In this document: piece after piece, positions 10,666-21,174 of the stretch
Layout of the letters: every line of letters starts with the position of its first letter
How positions within the stretch are numbered: the stretch's first letter is position 1
Source: Rhizoclosmatium globosum
Lineage: Eukaryota > Chytridiomycota > Chytridiomycetes > Chytridiales > Chytriomycetaceae
Assembly (NCBI GenBank): GCA_002104985.1
Contig: MCGO01000339.1
Location: forward strand, 1 to 30,576
Direction of reading: 5' to 3'
DNA: 30,576 nucleotides
Notes under the pieces: model-generated
The model's database searches: none
What the model saw: the letters and a program-made list of their open reading frames with translations, nothing else
Told to the model about the DNA's origin: nothing
Made by a program: the position numbers and the translations under genes

Positions 10666-10690
10666 AGAAAGAGAAAGAGAAAGAGAGAAA
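10666..10690 (+). repeat. GAAA/GA-rich purine tract
   Basis: Repeated AGAAAG units form a 25-bp pure purine strand about 95 bp before the first chitinase ATG. Such tracts exclude nucleosomes in fungal promoters, but a role here is only a guess. Confidence 0.7.
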
Positions 10691-10783
10691 TGGAATTATT
10701 ATCTTCTTCTGCATCAAGTGACAATTTCCCCTTTCTTTCTTCTATTACATTTTTCTCTGTTTCTCGGTTTCTGTTTCAAAGAA

Positions 10784-12573
10784 ATGGCTTACGAAGAGAT
10801 CCCACTTGACAAGGCGCCAGTCGTTGAGGATGCCACTGTGAAGGCATCAAGCAACAAGAAGAAGATCATTATCGCTGCCTCTGTGATCCTTGTCATTGCC
10901 GTTGCGGGAGGACTTGCGGGCTACTTTGTCTCAAAGAACAACTCTTCCTCCTCCAACTCTTCCAACTCATCCAACCCTTCGAACCCTTCTCCAACTACAA
11001 CTCCAACTGGTCCTGTTGGAAAGAAGAAGTTGATTGGATACTGGGGCCAGGTACGAGTGCCCCAACAAACTGTCTCCCAATTTGCTGATTCGATCCCTCA
11101 ACTGTCTCCCATCTCCACCCTAACTGCTCCACCAAACTAACTCACCCCTCCACACACCAGAACGCTGCCAATAACCAACTTGATATCGTCAAGGGTTACG
11201 GCGGTCGTGCTCTCAACCCTGCCCTCGACCAAAACACTCTCGACTACTACTGTAACTTGAACTACTACGACACAATCAACTTGTCCTTCTTGACTGAATT
11301 CGGTGGCGGTGACAACCACTTCACTATCAACTTTGCAAACTTGGGTTTGTACAAGTGGGATGGAAAGGTGCAGACCAGTGGTTATGACTCTATGAACAAG
11401 GTAAAAACTCGAAATACATGTGTGTCTCAATACGATTGAGTGTACCATCATCATTGGAAGGAGGGAACTATCAACGGATTGAAATGAAGTCAATCATTTC
11501 AAATCATTCTGATGTTGGATTCAATCTCTGTCCTGTCGCACTTAATTCTTCCAAACTTTGACTCATACTTGTATGATTAGGTTGGTGTCTCCATCAAGAA
11601 GTGTCAAGCTCTTGGAATCAAGGTTCTCATCTCTCTCGGAGGTGACAAGGTCTCAAACTACTCTTTCGCCGCCGGCGACGGTAAAAAATACGCCAACTTG
11701 TTCTACAATGCTTTCTTGGGTGGAAACACCGACCCAACCGCTCCAAAGCCTTTCGGTGCTGACGTCACCCTCGATGGTATCGAGTTCGATATCGAAAAGA
11801 ACCCAACTGACGTCGTCCCTGCCATTCCAAATGCGAATCCAAGTGGTTGGACTTCCGAAATGGTTATCTTTGTTCAGACATTGAAGCAATTGAAGCCAAC
11901 TGCTCTGCTTGCTGGTAACTATTTTCGCTTGAATCCACCCTGTATCATACTCAATACTTATCCCAATCAAATAGCCGTCCCACAATGCTCCCTCGCAGTT
12001 CCAGGCTACCTCGGCAAAGACCGTAACATGGGTGACCTCCTCGCCCAAACCCCTTCCTCCTTCGACTACATCATCGTCCAATACTACAACAACATCGAAT
12101 GCACATACCCATTCGGCTTCAACTACAACAAGTGGAAGACATTGTATCCAGGCCAAATCTACCTCGGTCTTCCAGGTGGCTGGCTCTCCGCCATCAGCGG
12201 TGGTTTCCTTGAGCCAAACTCGTTGCAAGCCGTGTACGATATGGTCAAGTACGATTCGCAATTCGCTGGTGTCTCTGTGTACGATGTCAGTTCCTCGAAC
12301 CCTCCAGGGCTTGATGCGGATGCGGTGAACTACGCTAACCCACCAGAGTCACATTACTCTGAGACTTTGTATAAGCTTGTTCAAGGGCAGACTGTTGGTT
12401 CTGGAATGCCGGCTTCTTCAGTTGCTTTGGTGGAGACGGACTTTGCGTACCGTTGTGGAGGTACTTGGGTTTACGCTAATGCTACTTGTTCCAACAAGGT
12501 TTGTTACCCATACCAGTCAGTTACTGGGTGTGGGGCTACTGAGCAGTGTTTCCGTTTTATTGCAAAGTGTTGA
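10784..12573 (+). CDS. Membrane-tethered GH18 chitinase, copy 1
   Basis: Four exons (10784-11050, 11161-11400, 11581-11914, 11975-12573) give 479 residues in one frame. Order: a 30-residue hydrophilic N-terminus, SNKKKIII, a transmembrane helix (AASVILVIAVAGGLAGYFV), a Ser/Asn/Thr/Pro linker, then a class III-like GH18 barrel starting KKLIGYWGQ. Further barrel marks are INLSFLTEFGGG, VLISLGGDKVSNYSF, the catalytic loop DGIEFDIEKN and FDYIIVQYYNN. A C-terminal six-cysteine module follows (RCGGTWVYANATC...EQCFRF). No cleavable signal peptide is obvious; the Lys cluster before the helix predicts type II topology with the enzyme outside. It should cleave beta-1,4-GlcNAc polymers at the cell surface. 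The general acid Glu is present, but the middle Asp of DxxDxDxE is Glu. Paired tail-to-tail with a 7TM pseudogene. Confidence 0.93.
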
Positions 12574-12674
12574 AATGGATACAGTTGAGTTTGTAGAGGT
12601 TTAGTTTTAATTTGCGCATCTTGCCTCGTTTCTTCTTCTCTTCTTTTTCTTCTCTTCTTTTTTAAGAATAAATT

Positions 12675-13184
12675 TAGATAGTTATACGTATCAATGTTAA
12701 CCACAGAACAAGAACAAAATAGAACTCAATGCCAAACCGTTACAATTTATACAGGTATATTCCAGTCGTGCACTTCCCAAACGCAATTATTCAGACATAC
12801 CGACTTTCATCGCGATTAAAAACGTGTTTGGGGCGGTTGTGAGTACTACCTGATATGAATGAAAAGTTCCGATGAATATATAGAGGTATCGAAGTATACT
12901 ATAAATTAACCGAATTGACTCTGCCATTAAAAATTGGATCACAAAAGCTGCAAGAAATGGCTGTGACAGAGGGAATATAGTTTGAGACACGGGGAGGACA
13001 GGGAAGAAAACATTAACACGCAAAAATCACAAGCGATATATTGACTCGAATCAAAATATTGCAATAAGTACTGTAAGTTTCCAACAACCGCCAGTGTTGA
13101 ATTTGTTTTGTTTCCCAGACCACAGCTGAATACTATTGCGAACAAGTTAAACGTTAGAATAACAAACGAATATTCAAAGCCCAT
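12675..13184 (-). pseudogene. Decayed seven-transmembrane gene, copy alpha
   Basis: Pieces of the 7TM protein at 15504-16504 can be read leftwards: VILTFNLFAIVFS and GLGNKT (TM2 side), a frame change near 13090, then LPVSQTIFPLSQPFLAAFVI, AESIRLIYSILRYL and GTFHSYQVV (TM4 to TM5), then a stop. After a further frame change come CTTGIYLYKL and, following a stop and a missing loop, RFGIEFY...VLWLT (TM6). The N-terminus, TM1, the loop before TM6, and TM7 with the tail are missing. Multiple frame changes, stops and a deletion make this a true pseudogene rather than a sequencing artefact. It lies between the two chitinases, in the same relative place as copy beta behind chitinase 2. Confidence 0.8.
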
Positions 13185-13619
13185 TTATATCATTGTCGTT
13201 GATTGATTTCATGTGGTTTATGGTGATAACCGCCCGATACTGACTCCATATTGACTCAAACCGCATCCAAGTTGGATTCAACACCTAGCCGGAGAACTTT
13301 ATGCTAACTGGTAAGCACTGGTAAGCATTTGGCTCATCTTTGCTCCGTCATAGAACATGTCAGGTTGCTTTACATACTTTTGTAGCTATAAACACATGTT
13401 CTTCTTCTAGTACAGTGTCTCGGATATAAGGCAAAGGTGGTACTGCAACACAAGGCCATCTTGGCTGATTTTAGGCCTGTGGTGAAATTGACAAACGTAA
13501 ATGAAAAATTGGAACAAAAACGGCAAACAGGAATCAAAAGCTCATAAGATCAAGTGGGAATTTGTCAGTACCTCCAATCTTTTTTTCTTCAAATTGTAAG
13601 GTCAAGACATTGCAAAGAA
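13185..13619. other. Intergenic: upstream region of chitinase copy 2
   Basis: About 435 bp with no credible gene. It should hold the chitinase 2 promoter. The last bases before the ATG (CAAAGAAATGGCTTACGA) match those of copy 1, while the rest is not obviously similar to the copy 1 promoter. A short tandem duplication, AACTGGTAAGCA / CACTGGTAAGCA, occurs at about 13306-13327. Confidence 0.5.
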
Positions 13620-15394
13620 ATGGCTTACGAGGAGATCTCACTGGACAAAACGACTGTTATTAAGGATGCAATCTTGAAGGCACCAAGCAACAAGAAGAAG
13701 ATCATTATCGCTACCTCCGTGATTCTTCTCATTGCCGTTGCGGGAGGACTTACAGGCTACTTTGTTTCAAAAAGCAACTCATCCTCCTCGTCCTCCTCTA
13801 ACGCATCCAACCCTTCGAACTCGTCTCCAACTACCACACAAACTGGACCAACTGGAAAGAAGAAGCTGATTGGATACTGGGGCCAGGTAACAGACTGTCC
13901 CCCAAATTTTTGTTTCCATCCTTATTCCATCTCCCATCTCCACCTAACCACTCAACCGCCTTGCTCACTAATTGTTCAAACATAAGAACGCTGCCGACAA
14001 CCAACTGGACATCGTCAAGGGTTACGGTGGTCGTGCTCTCAACGCTGCCCTCGACCAAAAGTCCCTTGACTACTACTGTAACTTGAAGTACTACGATACA
14101 ATCAACTTGTCCTTCTTGACGGAATTCGGTGGCGGCGACAACCACTTCACCATTAACTTTGCCAACTTGGGTGTGTACAAGTGGGATGGAAAGACAAGCG
14201 ACAATGACAATTTAAAATCGGTAAGAACCAATCCATTATTGTTCGGATGAATATGTCATGATTATATTGATGGGAGAGAGAAAGCCGTCATAGGATTAAA
14301 TGGCATAAAATCACTCTATGTCAATCTAGTGTTGAAGAATTCAATCCCTCACTTTTCGCACTTTATCCTTCCCAGCATTGACTCATAATTGTATAATTTA
14401 GGTTGGTGCTTCTATCAAGACGTGTCAAGCTCTTGGAATCAAGGTCCTCATATCTCTTGGAGGTGACAAGGTCTCAAACTACTCTTTCGCCGTCGGTGAC
14501 GGTAAAAAATACGCCGATTTGTTCTACAATGCTTTCTTGGGTGGAAACACTGACCCAACTGCTCCAAAGCCTTTCGGAGCTGACGTTATCCTCGATGGTA
14601 TCGAGTTGGACATTGAAAAGAACCCAACTGACGTTGTCCCTGCCATTCCAAATGCGAACCCAACTGGTTGGACTTCCGAAATGGTTATCTTTGTTCAGAC
14701 ATTGAAGCAATTGAAGCCAACTACTCTCCTTGCTGGTAACTATTTTTGCTTGCATCCACCCTATATCATACTCAATACTTATCCCAACCAAATAGCCGTC
14801 CCACAATGCTCCCTCGCAGTCCCAGGCTACCTCGGCAAAGACCGTAACATGGGTGACCTCCTCGCCCAAACCCCTTCCTCCTTCGACTACATCATCGTGC
14901 AATACTACAACAACATCGAATGCACATACCCATTCGGTTTCAACTACAACAAGTGGAAGACATTGTACCCAGGCCAAATCTACCTCGGTCTTCCAGGCGG
15001 CTGGCTCTCCGCCATCAGCGGTGGTTTCCTTGAGCCAAACTCGTTGCAAGCCGTGTACGATATGGTCAAAGCCGATTCGCAGTTTGCCGGTGTCTCCGTG
15101 TACGATGTCAGTTCTTCGAACCCTCCAGGTCTTGATGCGGATGCAGTGAACTACGCTAACCCACCAGAGTCAAAGTACTCTGAGACTTTGTATAAGCTTG
15201 TTCAAGTGCAGACTGTTGGTTCTGGAATGCCGGCTTCTTCAGTTGCTTTGGTGGAGACGGACTTTGCGTACCGTTGTGGAGGTACTTGGGTTTACGCCAA
15301 TGCTACTTGTTCCAACAAGGCTTGTTACCCATACCAGTCAGTTACTGGGTGTGGAGCTACTGAGCAGTGTTTCCGTTTCGTTGCAAAGTGTTGA
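13620..15394 (+). CDS. Membrane-tethered GH18 chitinase, copy 2
   Basis: Four exons (13620-13886, 13987-14220, 14402-14735, 14796-15394) give 477 residues in one frame, with the architecture of copy 1: cytoplasmic tail, transmembrane helix (IIIATSVILLIAVAGG...), Ser-rich linker, GH18 domain and six-cysteine C-terminal module. The catalytic loop reads DGIELDIEKN, again with Glu in place of the middle Asp. Intron positions are identical to copy 1. DNA identity, estimated by eye, rises from about 85% in exon 1 to about 92% in early exon 3 and about 97% in exon 4, so the two copies seem to have exchanged sequence at the 3' end. Expected to be a surface chitinase acting on the organism's own wall or on a chitinous substrate. 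It converges on the 7TM gene copy beta (109 bp between stops). Confidence 0.93.
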
Positions 15395-15503
15395 AATGGA
15401 TTTGGTTTCATCATTAGTTCTGGAGGGTTGTGGAGGGTTGTTTCTCATTTTATCTTTTCTTTTTCCGCCTCATTTCAAACAAAATAAATCATCTATATAC
15501 ACT

Positions 15504-16504
15504 TCAATAAATAGAGCTTCCACGCCCAACACTTACACTACTAAGTAAATCTTTGTGTCTTGATATTTGAGAAGGTACAACCGACCCACTTCTTCCGACA
15601 CTATCCTGTATATCATTCATGGAGCCTTGATTCAATCCAGTTGTAATTCTCGCAGTTGCTATCCGTTCTCGCTTTTCACTCTGCTCTTTCACTTGCTCCT
15701 TCAACAACGAATACTTCATCGCCAGTTGAATCAATAAATACAACAACGGCCCTAAATCATATATCCTCAGCACAATATCCATTTTTATCTCTCCTTCACC
15801 TTCCGGCGCAGACGCGGAAATACTCCAAAAGAAATACAGGTCAACCGATGTTAACCATACAACAAGCACTAAACACGACGCAATTCCAAACCGTGACAAA
15901 ACCCGCAACTTTTCTACTTCCACAACGTTTTCATCCACAATCCGGAGATAATACCCGTATATTCCAGTCGTACACGTCTCAAACGCAATCATACAGACAT
16001 TCATCGCGATTGAAAACATGTTTTGGGTGTTGTGAATACAACCTGATATGAATGGAAAGTTCCGAGGAATACAGAGAGGTATCGAAGTATACCATAAATT
16101 AACCGAATTGACTCTGCCATTATAAACAGGATCACAAAGGCTGCGAGAAACGGCTGCGACAGAGGGAATATAGCCTGAGACACGGGGAGGACACGTTTAT
16201 ACGCGTATATTACTAGTGATATCTCGACTAGAGTGTATGACACTGCAATCATTGTGTTTTCAATTACTAACAATGTTGCATCTGTTTGGTTTCCGACAGT
16301 GAAACTGAATACCATAGCTGACAAATTAAATGTCAGGATCGCGAGGAGGAGGAGGTTGACTGATGTAAAAATTGTGGTTTTGCTCTTTGTGGTTTTAGAT
16401 TGCTTGGAAACGAGGAGGAAGAGGATGGCAAGAATTAGAATGGAGGTTGAAATTGTGATACATAAGTCTTGAAGCTCGATTTCGTTGTAAGCACTGGTGT
16501 ACAT
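15504..16504 (-). CDS. Seven-transmembrane (GPCR-like) protein, copy beta
   Basis: From ATG 16504 (MYTSAYNEIELQD) about 334 residues with seven hydrophobic helices: TM1 ITISTSILILAILFLL, TM2 LLLLAILTFNLSAMVFSF, TM3 near TLVEISLVIYAYKR, TM4 PFLAAFVILFIMAESIR, TM5 MNVCMIAFETCTTGIYGYY, TM6 RFGIASCLVLVVWLTSVDL and TM7 YDLGPLLYLLIQLAMKY. A charged Ser/Arg-rich tail follows. Short outside N-terminus and cytoplasmic tail suit a receptor, but no GPCR class motif is recognised. The frame breaks once, at the GGG run 16025-16027; one more base there continues the sequence as QNMFSIAMN. Paralogues are at 12675-13184 (broken) and 16707-17740. The start may lie further upstream if a short first exon exists. 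Confidence 0.7.
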
Positions 16505-16706
16505 GAAAGCCTAATGTTTGGCGCGGCTGGTGTTTCTATGCTGGAAAGTAAGCCATTGTCTCCTTTGTTTTTCCCTCAACTGTATTCCATCCTATTATCA
16601 TAAATTTCAGCAATTTCGTAAATACAAGGATCTTACATTTATGGAATCTTTTATATTATTCGGTCTCCTCCTGCTTCTTGGTCTCGTCTTGCACACATTT
16701 TTGGCT

Positions 16707-17740
16707 TTATTGATCCTTTTGTTTTGACTCATGAGATGGTATCAATGACCCATCCCTTATACTGTCTTGTATATCATTCTTGGAGCTTTGATTGAATCCA
16801 GTCGTGATTTTCGCGATCGCTATCCGTTCTCGTCTTTCGTTATCGTCGTTTTCTTCTTCCCTCAACAACCAATACTTCATCGCCAACTGAATCAATAAAT
16901 ACACCAATGGGCCCAAATCATATATCCTCAGCACAATATCTATTCCAATTCCCCAACACGCTCTGGTGGAGACGTTGCAACGCTCCAAGAGTAAAATAAG
17001 TCAATGGATGTGAGCCAAACAAGAACAACGACAGACGATGCAATACCAAACCGCGACAATATTCGCAATTTCTGTACCTCCAAACCGCTATTATTCATGA
17101 TTCGGAGATAATGGATATATATTCCTGTGACACACATCTCAAACGTGATCATACAAATGTTCAAGGTGATTACAAGAGCGTCTCTGGCAATCGTGAATAC
17201 GGATTCATATGATATTAAAATTCCGTGGAAAACAGCGAGGAATCGAAGTGTGCTGCAGATTAATCGAATAAACTCGGCAACTGCAAACAGGATTACAAAG
17301 CCCGATAGGAGGGGCAGGGAAGCAGGGAAAATAACTTGAGACACTGGAAGAACGCGTTTCCAAGCATACATTACAAGTGATACGTCGACTAAAATATAGC
17401 AGGCTGCAATGACTGTGTTTCCAACAACTGCCGGTGTTGGATCTGTTTCGTTTCCCAGAGTAAGGCTGAATACCATTGCCACCAAGTTAAACGTTAGAAT
17501 AGCGAATAGTAGGATGTTGATTGAGGTGAAGATTGGGCTTTGGCCTTTTGCGATTGTTGATTGTTTGAGAATCAGCCGGAACAGAATGATGAGAATAAGA
17601 ATGGAGACTGATACGGTGATCCATAAATCTTGAAATTCTATTTCGTTGAATGCGTTGGTGTACATGCCGTCGTGAGGCTCAGGAGAGTCTTTTGTGTTGC
17701 GCAGAAAAAATGGCCATTTCATTGTTTGTATTGTTTCCAA
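16707..17740 (-). CDS. Seven-transmembrane (GPCR-like) protein, copy gamma
   Basis: From ATG 17740 (METIQTMKWPFFL) about 345 residues, aligned end to end with copy beta but with an extra 25-residue N-terminus. Seven helices are visible, with shared marks LTFNLVAMVFSLTLGNET, RVLPVSQVIFP, CVTGIYIHYLRI, RFGIASSVVVLVWLTSIDL and YDLGPLVYLLIQLAMKYW. One frame break lies at about 16943, between TM6 and TM7; one missing base there would join VGELE to DIVLRIYD. NET in the TM2-TM3 loop is a possible N-glycosylation site on the outside. Family and ligand are unknown. Divergent from the FkbM gene, with 123 bp between start codons. Confidence 0.7.
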
Positions 17741-17863
17741 ACAATCTATTCATTTTTTCTCATTATTCAGTTTAAGCAACGTTTCCAAAATGCAATGTTT
17801 AATAAGAGCTAATAATCAAAGCATGCCGTCTTTTTTTCCACTAAATAAATCGTCCACCAAAGA

Positions 17864-18875
17864 ATGAAAACCAAATCAAACATTACCTGGGGTCGCTTCC
17901 TCACTGTATTTCTCACCGGTTCCGCTGTCACATACTTCTGCCTTGTCGGCGTACCACTTTCCAAACACGTCACAAAGTCATCAAAAGCATCCCTCCCCAA
18001 ATTCGAAGAATGCTGTCCAAAGGGCCAATCCGTCAACTTCACGTCCCAAGACCCAGCCTTCTCCATGTGCTTGTACCCATGGGACCAAGACATGCATATT
18101 TCAAACTCTGTGTACAGGAGCGGCGGGAATGCAGATGTTACGTTTGAGAGTCCCGTCCGTAAATGGATTCTCGAGACGTTGGCAAAGAATACAGACCATA
18201 ATGCTGTAGTATTGGATATTGGCGCGAATATTGGGTTGCATGCGTTGTTTTTTGGGAACGCTGGGTACAAGACTCATGTGTTTGAGCCTGTCAAATCGAA
18301 TTTTAAGCTTTTGCAGTGTTCCTCGGTAAGACATTCTAAAATGTATCATATGCTGTAATATAGACAATTTATGTTGCCTATCTTAGGGATCTAATGAAGT
18401 GCTTGCGAAGAATATGGTTCTCAACAATGTCGCGCTCGGAACTGTTGCCGGCCACACGTGTATTTCAGTACAACAGGGAAACTTCGGGTCTGGTCAGCTG
18501 GGAAGTGGAACTCAGTGTGACTCTGAGAACCTTGTTGAAGTGCAACGTCTGGACGAGTACTTGATCAAACACAAAATCAGACCATATCTCATCAAGATTG
18601 ATGTGGAAGGCTTTGAGTTGAAAGCTCTCAAGCCAGCGAAGGAATTATTCAAGAAACACCCGCCAGCTTTTATTTACACGGAATTTGCCCCTGGAAACTT
18701 GCGCGGAACTGGAGAAGACCCAGCAGCTTATTTGGACTTTTTCTACGATCTGGGTTACAGCTTGCACTGGTGGCGTCACGACAAGCCTGTCTTGAAAGGC
18801 GATGATAAGTATAAAGCTTTGGTGAATGGAGGATTAGAGGATATTCACTTTTACCAGCCAAAGGCAAATTTGTAA
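17864..18875 (+). CDS. FkbM-family methyltransferase with N-terminal membrane anchor
   Basis: Two exons (17864-18325 and 18387-18875) encode 316 residues. An N-terminal hydrophobic helix (FLTVFLTGSAVTYFCLVGVPL) after a basic start suggests a type II Golgi/ER or plasma-membrane protein. The SAM-binding fold begins VVLDIGANIGLHALFFGNAG, followed by HVFEPVKSNFKLL. The typical FkbM C-terminal half holds VQRLDEYL and YLIKIDVEGFELKAL, then FIYTEF. FkbM enzymes O-methylate sugars, lipids or small molecules; the substrate here cannot be told. Cysteines before the catalytic domain (ECCPKG, SMCLYPW) fit a lumenal/extracellular location. Single clean intron with GTAAGA donor. Confidence 0.9.
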
Positions 18876-18988
18876 ATAACGTTTACCCTTAATTCATTTC
18901 TTCAAAGCTCGAATGACTTACTTCTTATACTTTCAAATAAAGGAGAATGTGTTTTTCTATTTGTCCTGTTTGTTTTCTTGAAATCAAA

Positions 18989-21055
18989 ATGCTGAGTGAA
19001 GACCAAATAGCGCCGTCACTGCCCCTGCGCAACTGGCAGTTCAACGTGATTGAACTCCCCGGCAGGATAATATCGGGAAGCCCGGAAGGAGCCGTGGCGG
19101 CACTTGGAGGAATGGATGCAATTGAAAGGGTTTGTTTGGAAGCTTCTCAACCAACTCATTTGGATTAAATCATGAAATCAAAGGCATTTTCAAACGATCT
19201 TGTTCCACTTGAACTTCGAGTGAGGCCCGAGGATCCTTTTGCCCATCCGCTTCTCGGCGAAATAATTGCAACGTCAAACTTGGTTCTCAAAGTATCCAAA
19301 AAGAGAAAGAAGAAGGGCTCAGGCCCAAATGGTGAATACATTGATTCAGACTATAAGTTTGTGACGGAGATTGTGGGTATCGTCACAAAAACGGGAAGAT
19401 TCAGAGGTTTGTTTTCTGTTGGTTGAGGTTTGACGTAACTTTCTGGCACAAAAGCTCTTGCTGACTATCAATACGTCGTTGACCCGGAAGATCCTATGAG
19501 AAAGCTGAAAAAGAGCTTGAATGATTTTGACAGTATGTTTTTGCACGCGACAATGTGTTCATCTGTTGGGAACTAACTGTCCTCTCAGTCGAAGGAATCT
19601 CAAAGTTTGAACTGAGCCCCGACCAAGGAGTTCAGCCAAATTTGCGGAGTATTCCTCCTCCAAGTTTCTCTCGAATCGAATGGTCACTCAATTACAGGTA
19701 ATACATTCGCCAAAACTGTGGACGATTCAGAAATAACATTCGACGATAGGTACCAGCAGTTTACAGAGATGGCAGAAGTCAGATTACCCCCAAACCGCGG
19801 AGGAGAGGTACTTGTCAACAAACCACATCAAAAACTCATACACCTCCAAAAAATAAAGGTCATTAAAGTAACAAGACGCCCACCACGCAACCCAATGCTC
19901 AAATTCCGCAAAGACACAATCCGAGTCCCATCCGGCCCCACACCCGAAATCCTATCCCTCCTCAACTCCTCCTTCTCCGGAAACGACCACTTCCACACCC
20001 GCATAACCCAACTCTTCACCGACCGCCCCGTCTGGACATTCCGCGCCCTCTTCAACAACTGCAAAGACATCTCCAAAAAGAAGACAGACTCGAAACTCGT
20101 CCCCTTCCTCATGACCAAGCACGCGTACTTTATCACTTGGGGCCCGTGGCAGGAATGTTGGGCGCGGTATGGGTATGATCCGCGACAGGAACGGGAGGCT
20201 CGGTTTTATCAGATTGTTAGTATGAGGAGTATCAAGATTCCTACAACGCTCAAGAGGGCCAAGAGGTTGATTGGTGTGAATAATCGGGAGCGGCTTCTTG
20301 GGGCTTTGGCGAATTTGAATGAGGAGGATGATGAGTTGAGTTTTTGTGGTTTTTTTTTTGTTGTTTGGTGGTTTTTTGTACTGACAGCTTTTTTTGGGGG
20401 ATTCTTGTCAATAGCAAGTCGCATATTTTTGATGGAACTTTGTGGAAAGGTGTTGCGCGCATGCAAGTATGTGATATTACTGATCCGGATGTTGTTCGAA
20501 TTGTTCAAAGCACTCGTGGACGTCGCTCTTGTGATGTGAGCGAATCTATTTTGTTCATTCATTACTTATTTGCACGAGTCAGGTCAAAGATGGATGGTTT
20601 GACACGGCAGTGATTGAGAGTATTCGTAAGATTGTTCGAACCAAGATTATGCAACAGACGGGAAGACAGGTGGATGAAACTGATCTTCCTGAATATGTTA
20701 GTGATAATGAAGAGGAAGAAGAGGAGGAGGATGAGGAAGAGGAAATCGAGGGAACTGAAGAGAGATTGGAAGAAAGACCCGACAAAGAAAAAGGACGGGC
20801 TGACACAGACCATAATCAACAAAATGAGGATGATTTCATGGAAGACGATATCAACCTTGCTGTCAACACATCAGCATCTATATCTTCAAAGGTTTGTTTT
20901 ACCACAACCATGTTTCATACCCACACTCCTTTCAACAGATTGACGAACTGATGAAGTCTCTTCAAACAAGCCAAATTGGAGTGGTTGGTCAAGGAGTGAA
21001 TTCCATGATGGATGATGAAGACGAGTTTGATTATTTTGAGGATGAGGATGAATAA
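18989..21055 (+). CDS. TFIIIC subunit Tau95/TFC1 (GTF3C5 family)
   Basis: Start ATG 18989 (MLSEDQIAPSLPLRNWQF). Exon 1 (18989-19129) ends ...DAIER, then comes AFSNDLVPLELRVRPEDPF with HPLLGE and TSNLVLKV, the conserved N-terminal dimerisation region. GRFR joins ALADYQY across intron 19407-19454; the next intron is 19533-19588. The DNA-binding half shows RPVWTFRALF, ITWGPWQECWARYGYDPR and ARFYQIVSMR, then SHIFDGTLWKG with CDITDP. The C-terminus is very acidic (EEEEEEEDEEEE; DDEDEFDYFEDEDE). TFIIIC binds tRNA and 5S gene promoters for RNA polymerase III, and this subunit contacts the A box. Two joins do not fit: NYR to NTFAK near 19700 (two bases short or one extra) and the intron donor at 20340 (one base short). 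Probably sequence errors, since the family motifs continue. Confidence 0.87.
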
Positions 21056-21174
21056 AGTCTTCAGGTGTGGCTTTTATGAATAACAAAACGAAAGTGCAAA
21101 CAACTATAGAACTGTCTCAACGAAAATAAACTCAAACTAAAAACAGTGGTAAAACGAAAACGAAAACAGAGTTT

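Noticed and set aside
11653..12261. Long open frame antisense to chitinase 1 (with a twin at 14474-15049)
   Set aside because: It mirrors the strongly biased codons of the chitinase exons and crosses their intron; both copies have it only because the exons are duplicates. No recognisable domain.
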